Shown here: one piece after another, positions 45,843-55,892 of the stretch
Position numbering within the stretch: the stretch's first letter is position 1
Layout of the letters: each line of letters starts with the position of its first letter
Origin: Silurus meridionalis
Taxonomy: Eukaryota > Chordata > Actinopteri > Siluriformes > Siluridae
DNA length: 64,000 nucleotides
Reading direction: 5' to 3'
NCBI RefSeq assembly: GCF_014805685.1
Contig: NC_060906.1
Location: forward strand, 9,396,346-9,460,345
The notes under the pieces: model-generated
What the model saw: the letters and a program-made list of their open reading frames with translations, nothing else
Databases searched by the model: none
What the model was told of the DNA's origin: nothing
Program-made: the position numbers and the translations under genes

Positions 45843-48800
45843 GGTCATGATAAGCTGTGGGCTGTAAAACAGCAGCAGCAACAGTTTGCTGAACTCCGGG
45901 ACAATTTCGCACGTCGCCTCACCAACCACCTCAACAACGTGTTTGTGCATCAGGTAACAGTCATTGTGCTTATATTTAAAAAAAAAAATAGTCCTGTTCT
46001 TTTTTTTCTTTTTTCCCTCCCAGTTTGTGACTTTTCTTTTCTTCTTCATTCTGTGATCTGTTTGTTGTTGTTCTGAACTGTTTTGTTTCTCTGTGCCACC
46101 TCGTTCACTCTTAGTTCAACCACTTCAGTCACTTCAAAATGACCATTCCTCAGTTCTATAGGTCGTCCTGTCTGTCACTCCCTGTGAGTACACAACACCC
46201 ACCTCCCCCTTTCGGTTTGACCCACCCCACCCCCGTAACTCGACACTTGTGATCTTCACTGCCTTTTCTAACACCCATCGAATGCTCGTGCTTCCACAGA
46301 AGCATGCGTGTGGTGTCTTTTTCATCTCAGGATGTCTACAAGCCCGAGTTCACCAGTTACCACCAGCAGGCTCTGTCTGAATTTAGAACTCTCTCTTACA
46401 CCACCTAGAGGTGTGGAGAAAAAAAAGCACTGCATTTGCTTTGTTCAGAAGAACTGCTTTTTATGAGTCCTGGTTATGTGTAGTGAAATATGTTTAAAGA
46501 GAATAAAAAAATATAAATATATAAATGAAAGTACTGCATGCTAGGATTTTGGGCCATATATTGGTGACTTATAAAAGTATACATGGATAAAGATAAAGTG
46601 TATCCAGAGTAGTCTTATATACTCTATATTTCCAAATGTATCGGGTCACCCACCTTTCCTGCTATATGTGGTTCGTTTCCAAACTGTTACCACAAAGCTG
46701 AAGAATCTCAATCTTACAGGACGTTTTTAAATGTGCTGTTATAAAATGTTGCATTTACTTGAACTTGCTCTAGAAGATCTGGTTACACGCTTTGGAGAGG
46801 AAGATCTTGAGTGGCCTGCTATAGAGCTCTGATCTCATCTCTACTGAACACCTTTGGGATGAATTGGAATGCTGACAGCACCCCCAGGACTCCTCAGTAC
46901 CTGCCTTTCATAACACCCTTGTGTCTGATAAATACAAATATCCATAAACACACTCCAAAATCTAGTGGACCAGGTGACCCAATACTTTTGGGAATATAGT
47001 GTATGATTTAGTGAATAATCAGATTATTGAAATTACCTTTTTTTCATGCTGCTGAGACAATAGTTTATTTTTTTTCTCTTGATGAATGACGATGGAATGA
47101 AATTCCCCAGCTTTCATTGCCCGACAGCCTGTATTAAGTACAGCAGATTCACCTTGCATACGCAGACAAAGCATCAGCATCAGAATGAATTGCAGCATTG
47201 AGGATTCAAATCAACACGCGTTCTCTCCATATAAATGCTTGAAAACGTATTTAGACCCCTTTTACACACACGTGCTTCAGATTTCATTTTGCATTTCTAT
47301 TTTTCTCAATCAGGCTACGTACAATAAACCATAAATACAATGAAAACATTTTCCCCAATTAATCAGTACAATATTGAAGCATATTTGGCACCAGTTACCT
47401 GAGTTTGGGGAATTTCCCATTGTGCTGGTCATTCCAAAATTATTTAGATTGGATAAGAGGTGTCTGGGAACTACCTGGGTTTTGGTCTTCTGCCTGTTCA
47501 GTGTGAGGTTATGGGGCAGATTGTTTAAAGACCTCTCTGTATATGGCTGCATTTCTATCTATTTCACTCAGTCTATCGAGATGCACTCTGATTATATGAT
47601 GCTGTGACCCTCATGCGTCAGTGTAAGAACCAGTTGATGAGTGGTTTCTATTTTTCACCAGAGCTAGAGTTTTTTCCTGTAGAAATCTACACGTGATTTT
47701 CTGAAGCTCTGTTACAGTGGCCGTCTAGTTCTCGGGTCACCTCCCTCTCTCAGGTCCTTTATGGTCCAACTTTCATGGTTTGGATTGTAATCTGATTTTA
47801 TATTCATGTATTGTGGAACCCACAAATCAGTTTAGTTTGAACCGAGTGCAAGTGTACCAACATCCCAAGATGATGTACAAACATTCAAGGGTCCGAATAC
47901 TTGTTTACAAACGAGATTTCTGTTTTTGGCCATTTTTAATGCAAGTCGAAATTGAATCTAGATTACAGTAAGGTGTCAAAAAAAATGAAAGGTTCACTGT
48001 ACAAGCTACAAATAAGTTCAACCTCATACACGCATCTTGTACCACGGCCCGAGCAGTAATCCATTTCATACTAATGGTTTATTCATTCATTTTATTGTTA
48101 ACTCGCACTTCATTAATTCTGAATACAGCCCGGTAGCTGCTGGATGTGAAGTGGAGTCCGAGGTTTGTTGGCGTGGGGTAAGAATCTCAGAAAGCACGGT
48201 GTTCGATTTAAAAAAACCGAAGCATGTGTGAGCGTGTCAGGAGAGTAGCTCCGATCCCCTCACATGGATTAAACACTTGACTGTAAGGGAATGTTATTTC
48301 AGACTAACTGCCTGTGTTTTTAGGTCATCATAAAACCATTTTCGTGGTTTGCTCGTCTCCATTAACAAATTTATTTCTGACAGTGGTGTATTTTGACGCT
48401 CTGATTTACTGTGTACACTTTTCTTAGAGGTGTTCGTACAATTTACCTTTTTTGTATTATTATTATTTTTTTTATATAAACATTGTGTATTGTGTAGGGT
48501 CATGATCAGAGCTCGACACTGTCTCAACACACGGCGGAGCTGACCCTGCCCAAGCACAGCCCACTGCACAGAGACCTGTTGAGATATGCTAAACTGATGG
48601 AGTGGCTGAAGAACACGCAGAGAGAGAAGTACGAGGGTCTGTCCAGGGTGAGCATTCTTCACCACCACTATCATCCTTTTAATCACGGGTCTTCAAACTG
48701 GGGGGAGGGGTCCATGGCAGTACTGCAAGGGGTCTGCTAATTAATCACAAAAAATTTTTTGTAAAAAAACAATACAAAATAATAAATAACATGGGTAAGA

Positions 48801-51800
48801 TACATCAAAGGTAAAATTTTTGAATAATAGAACTAACGTAATATGATTAGTTTCTATTAATATCAGTGGCTTTGTTTGACACATTTTGTATCGGGCCACA
48901 TGCCCCATAGGGGTCCTTGACATGGAAAACTTAGAAGACCCCTCCTTTAAATTACCCTAATATGTGTCTTCTGTCTCTTGCCCTTTAGACCTATGTGGAC
49001 TACATGACTAGGTTGTACGAGAGAGAGATCAAAGACTTCTTTGAAGTTGCAAAAATCAAAATGGCCGGAACCACCAAAGAAGGAAAGGGAAAGTTTGGTA
49101 AGATTTGTAACTATTCAAAGTGTTTCTAAGCCCCCCTTCCCCCCATTATGCAAATTCTGCATCATTAACTTTGTGCTCTGCGTTTGCCCTGTGCTTGCAC
49201 CGGTCTTTGCCTGCATTCGTCAGAAGAGTTGTCTTCGCTTGCTCTAATGTTGCTCTTAATGAAAAAACTCACTTTAGTTTGTTGACGTCGAAAGCATTAG
49301 TGTCTCACGGGACAGACAATCTGAATTCTGAACAGTCTGAACTCATTAGGAGTCTGGGAGTAAACATTTGGGAGGTTAAACTATCAGGGTTTGCCCTAAA
49401 ATATCTCAATCACAACATTGAATATCTCTTGATAAGCATTTCGAGATTATTTCAGATTTATTTGGTATGTTATAGTGTACTAATGATTAATCTGCACCTG
49501 CTCAGTTGATGTTTTTACAAGGTTGATTATAATTTGAAATATTAATTTGAATTCAGGGCTGTGATGCTCAAGTATTTTGATGAATAAATAATGTATGGAG
49601 ATACATATACATATATAATGTGTATATGTATCTCCATACATTAATCAAATCATGCAGCATTTCAATCAGCAGTTATGATGCGCTCCCTCCATTCGTTTAG
49701 TTTCAGCCAGAAAAATAGAGGATAAACAGCAAAATAGAGCTCCAAATATACAATTGTGCTTGTAGTGTGTGGGAGGGGGTGAAAAATATATTTATAAATA
49801 TGTGTGTGAAATCAGCTCCAACTCAACTGCAGCTGCAGCTATCGGTTATTTTTGTAAACGAGTATTCTACCGATTATTCCATCGGATATCAGTGAAAACC
49901 CATTGAAGTGAAGTGCATTTAATTGGCATATTACATCAAAATGCAAATATAAAAATGAAAAATAAATAACTAAAAATGTAAACATCTCGTTTAAATTACA
50001 CTAATAAAATTGAACACTCTGTATGGTGTTTTTACTTTTTAATTTGAAATGATGCCAAAAATTCTGAAACTTTCCGGCATTTTCTTCGACCTGAATCTCC
50101 CGTGTTCCTTTTCCAGAGCGCTACAGAGTTTAGCGATGTTGTGCGTCAGTAAAAATGGTCCGTGGGAAACACAGTGCTCTGTGTGTAGTTAAATGAACTA
50201 AATAAGTTTTTTTGTATTCAAACTACTCGTGGAAACCATGTAGCAATTCTATCAGTGTTACCTTTTGTTTATTTGTTTAGCTACTTTCAAACGTTTCAAT
50301 TCCAACAAATTTGCTACTCGCTTCCCAGCACTGCAATAACACACACGCTTCATGACATTCCTCTCGTAGACTAGTCATTCATTTGAGACAATGTTCAATC
50401 ATTTTCTTTGTTTACAACCTCAAATTGTCATGCAAAATTCCAACTTTTTAAACCCAAATAGGACAAGATGATGATGTGACAAAGCAGGAAAGATCCAGGA
50501 CAACTGAATATATCAGTTCACAGTTCATTGGACCTTTCTTTCTTTCTCACAAAACAAATGAAGTCAAAATATTACACGTGTTACAACACGAGTTAGATAT
50601 TGAGACTAGCAGTGTAATGTGATGTAAAGTGTTGCCATACTGTAGAGTTGCACCCCCCTAACCTTTTGTGCATCACGGACCAGTTTCACGCAATATTATG
50701 ATATTTATTAACTAATTATGTGCTTCATTGTTAACATTATAGGATTTGAATTATCCATTAAATTACATAAATAATGAAAATATAACTCATCATAAAGCAG
50801 AATCAGTGGGAGCTTAATATGACGATGCTTAGGGGGAAAAAACTGTGCAGGTTTTTTTTTAATTCATTAAATTATTTCTTTTTTACAAATAGAAATGGAA
50901 ATAAAATAAAAATGTAACATTTTTCATTCCTTTTGTGTGGCCTGGTACCAAATGATCCACAGACTGGAGATGAGGGACCAATGCGCAGTAGAGGGTTGTT
51001 TTCACTGCCATTTCTCTCTCTCTTTCTTTTATTTAAAAAAAGAAAAAAGAAAAAAGGTCATGTCACGATAGTGTGTTGCAGCCCAATTTAAATTGCTATA
51101 TTAATATATATATACAGCCACAAGACACTTAGGATTGTATTAAAGCTTTAGCTGATAATAAATTCCTAGTGCAATTAATGTTCACCATCAAATGGATAGA
51201 ACTGCTGTCTAATTGTTAAGTGTTGTGCGGAGTTTGGTTTTTCAAGCAGCCGCTGGCCTTGCGAAGTCGAGCCGGCCACGACAGCGCATGCCATTGTGTA
51301 TATCTCTGATTTCATGTCTAACCCCCTAACCCCTGAGTCCCACTGCATGTCATAAGCCTAACGTGTCTCTGTCTCTGATGCCTGCCTTTCTAACTCGGCC
51401 TGCAGCCACGCTTCCTCGGAAAGAGAGCGCTCTCAAACAGGAGACGGAAAGTAAGTACTCGCACAGCACGCATCTTTTCAAAGCTTCAAAATGCACCTCG
51501 TATTATTTTTCCCCATTGATTATTAAAACAAGATACAACATGTTTCTTTCTAAGCTCTGTTTAAAACATTATTTTAATGCACAGATTTAAACATTCACGT
51601 CTACGACAGTCCGACTAACCCTCAAACGTTTCAGAGGCATCATCATCATTCCTGTTCGCTCAGTATCATTAAAACCTACATGCTATATTGTGTATACGGT
51701 TATTGCTCTCGGAATAGTGATATGTTAGTCCTAAATAATATAATAGCACAAGGTAATACAGGTCGTTGATCACCATCACTGCACCCCGCAACATCGTATA

Positions 51801-53770
51801 TCTGTAATAAATGGACATTTGATGCAACCCAGATGAGGATGAGGTTCCCTCTTGAGTCAGTTTCTTCTCAAGGTTTCTTCCTTATGCCGTCTCAGGGAGT
51901 TTTTCCTTGCCACAGTCACCACCGGCTCACTCATTAGGGACGAACTTACACTTATAAAGAACATATTCATTTTTATCACCATATTATCTGTGTAAAGCTG
52001 CTTTGAGACGATGTTCATTGTTAAAAGTGGTATACAAATAAAATTGATTGAATTAAATTGGGTGTAGCACATGTGCTGTATCACTGCGAGTGTGTACGTC
52101 TCTGTCTCTTTGAGTGTCTGATCTTCTCTGGGACTTACTCAGGTCTACATGGAAGTTCAGGGAAGCTCACTGGCTCCACCTCCAGTCTTAACAAGTTGGC
52201 TGTCAGCAGCTCCAACAGCCGACGATCGCAGTCCTCGTCTTTGTTGGACATGGGCAACATGTCTGCCTCCGACCTGGACGTAGCTGACCGGACCAAGTTT
52301 GACAAGGCAAGGAGAGAAATTCTGCTCTAGTCAGAGTTAAGGTTTGGAACAACGCTGTTCTGTAGCGAACTCGTAAATCGGATCAGAAAGTACAGTATCA
52401 ATGATTTATCATCTCTATAGTAACAGTGTCGTGGATAATTGAAACAAGAACAAACAAATGCAGTAACAAAACAAAGACTCCAATCAGAAACAAAAGACTT
52501 AAGTGCCACGTCAAGGGCTGTCAAAGCATCAGGCTTTATTCCCGCAGAAACAAAGTCAGACCGTCCCATTGACGTGTCCAAAGTTACAGCAAATGCACAG
52601 ACTTTTCATACTCTTTTATATACAGTCTAAATAACACCTCTCTTTCTTATTTGCCAACGGTTACCGCATCTCATTTTTGTATTTGACCATGGTTACATCA
52701 TCTGCCACAGTTATTTTCAAAAATTTATGATACTTTCTCCTTATAATGATTTAATGGTGGAAAAGCCCATACTTTTTTTTATTAATTAATTAATTTATTT
52801 CTAAATATGTAACACGTGGCAGAAATAATTAGGAAAGGAATCTTATAAGGCTAGCAACATAACTACTGATTATAAATGAGACTTTCTTTGGTTATACTGA
52901 GTGGTGCAAATATCAAAAAAGTCATTATTATACAAAAAGAAATAATGTGAAATGTGATACAATAATAAATAATAAGAAAAGAAATAGCAATGTGAAATGT
53001 GCTACAAACACTTGAATAATAATTGAACCCTATACCAGGAAAAGTGTTTCATCATTGCTATGGAAAAACTTTTTGGAATTAATTTCCAGTTATAAAAGGA
53101 ACCTCTGGTCAGTGAGGATTAGAGGTGTGAGATATATATCGTCTCCGATAATATCGCGATTGTTGTTTTAACCATGCGAGGTTTACCATTATCGAGGATG
53201 TCGCCGAACAAAACACTCCTACAGAGTGCACACATACATCAGGTGATGAAGTCTAGTAGGTTTAGAGTGCGTTCTTCTTTTTGCACGATTCACTCTATAA
53301 AAATGTATGTAGAATGACCACAAAATGCAGGATATGGGGCCAGAAAATGTGGACATTATTATTTCAAATAGTTAATCAGCATCACATCAGTGGTTTTTAT
53401 TTTATTTAATTTTTTTCCCTACAAAAATGTAAATATATTATATTGCAAAATCTATTTTATTTGTATTGTTTTATGATATCGTAAAAAATACTGATCCAAT
53501 TTGCTTGGTAACAGCCAAAATGTTGAATTGTCAGATTAAATGTAAGAATTTGATCAGTCATTTAAACTTATTGGGAAATGATGAATCTCTTGCCGTTGTT
53601 GCGAACTGAACACCACACAGAATATGAAGCACATTGAAAGTTTTAGGAGTCAGCTGTCACTTTTAGGTACCGTACTATCATAATAACGCACTCAGCAAAA
53701 TATCGTCTGATTATCAATTATCGATATTTGCAGACTTATTTTAGTTACCTGGATGTGCTGGTTTTTAAGG

Positions 53771-53820
<50 letters not shown>

Positions 53821-55843
53821 TTTTGAGCAGGTCCTCAGTGAGCTGGAGCCACTGTGTCTGGCTGAACAGGATTTCATCAGCAAGTTCTTTAAACTGCAGC
53901 ATCAGCCAGCATCAGCTCAGGTTTGTGAGTGTGTGTCTGTGTGTGTCTGTGTGTGTCTGCGTGCAGGTGAGCGTATGTGAGTGCGTAAGATTATGCATGT
54001 GACGTATTATTATGGATATTCTTCAGGGAGAAACCCCAGATGACCTTGATGGAACACTCCAATCCAGACCAGTCAGCGAGTACAGACACTCCATATCATC
54101 AGAGTAAGTGAGATCACGTATCTCCTCCACCCCATGCTGAATTTCATCATGCGCCAAATATTTGTTTCTTTTTTTTTTTTTTAAGTCTAACATTTAAAAA
54201 TCCAAATTTTAGGTCTTAAAAATCATTTTTAAGGTCTTAATTTTACGTAATGTAACCCTAATGCTCATTGTAACGCTGCCACAGCACTTCAGAATGTTAT
54301 TGTTGTTGTTTCCTTGGTGGTGGTGTTCTTTCTTTCGCTGGTCCCAATTGAATTTACAAATGAGACCAACATGCAACAGCCATGCGCGAATCTCACTCGG
54401 ATTGAAGAAGGGATTTTATTTTCCAGCTGTGGTAAAGTGCAAGTTTAGCGATACATAGTTTGAAAAAAAAAATGTCTAATTTAGGGCGTGGTAGAGGCTA
54501 TTGGCTAACAATGTATTTGTGTGTCACGATGGTTTTAAACGAGTTGAATTACACACAGTTCCCGTCGCTTCGTGTCATGCAGGCGAACGTGTCATTATTC
54601 ACCGTCCCTCATTTCTTCTTTGGCTCCCCCTCAGCAAGGACATGGTTCGGCAGATGATGAATAAGATCTTCCACAGCATCGAGACGGAGCTGAACAGTCT
54701 GATCGCGCTGGGCGATAAAATCGACAGCTTCCACTCGCTCTACATGCTGGTGAAGATGAGTCACCACGTGTGGACGGCTGAAAACGTGGACCCGGCGTCT
54801 TTCCTCAGCACTACGCTGGGCAACGTGCTCGTCACAGTCAAGAGGAACTTCGACAAGTGTATCGTGAGTCGAAGCTCAATTGAGTGCCCATTCAATTAAT
54901 ACTGGAAAAGTTATATATGATATATGGAACCTTCTTTAAGTCAGCACCAGAATTATTGGCACCCTTGATAAAGCTAACAATTTGTAACGATTGTAAATAA
55001 CAACAATTTGTCTAATAACTGTGTTGTTTTGAGTTTTTTTCACTTTTCTGTATATTGTTTGCCTTCAGTCTGGTCAGATCAGGCAGATGGAGGAGGTAAA
55101 GATCTCTAAGAAGAGCAAAGTGGGGATCCTGCCCTTCGTCACAGGCTTCGAGGAATTCGCCGAGCTGGCCGAGACCATTTTCCGTAACGCGGAGCGCCGG
55201 GGTGATCTGGATAAAGCGTACGTCAAACTCATCAGAGCAGTCTTCGTGAACGGTGAGACTCTCAACTCTTCACCGATCATTTACTGTTAATAATCCGATA
55301 AAACAAGATCGGATGTCTGTGGTTCATCAGACGAGTATTTATTAAGAGGGAGGTGGTAACTTAGTCCCAAGCACACCAAGCTGCTCATTTTTGGGCCCCT
55401 GAGAAAGGCCCCTTAACCCCTTTTCTGCTCAGTTGTATGAATGAGATTAACACAAACGTGTTCATATCGGCTGCTGATCAGTGCGTCTGTGTCTGACTGG
55501 GTGCAGTGGAGAAAGTGGCCAACGAGAGTCAGAAAACCCCTCGCGACGTTGTCATGATGGAGAACTTCCACCACATTTTTTCCACTCTGTCACGCCTCAA
55601 GATCTCGTGTCTGGAGACGGAGAGAAAGGAGGCCAAGCAGAAATACACGGACCATCTTCAGTATTATGTTATTAACTCGCTGGGCCAGCCACTGGAAAAA
55701 CTCAATGTAAGAGTTCTTCTTCATTTTGTCTTCTTTTTATATTCACTAAAAATAAGAGCTGAAAGAGTCAGCGTGGTCAGCGTTTAATCTGTTGAGGTTT
55801 GTTGAGAGATCAAGATGTATGAAAAATTACTGTACATGCATTC

Positions 55844-55892
<49 letters not shown>

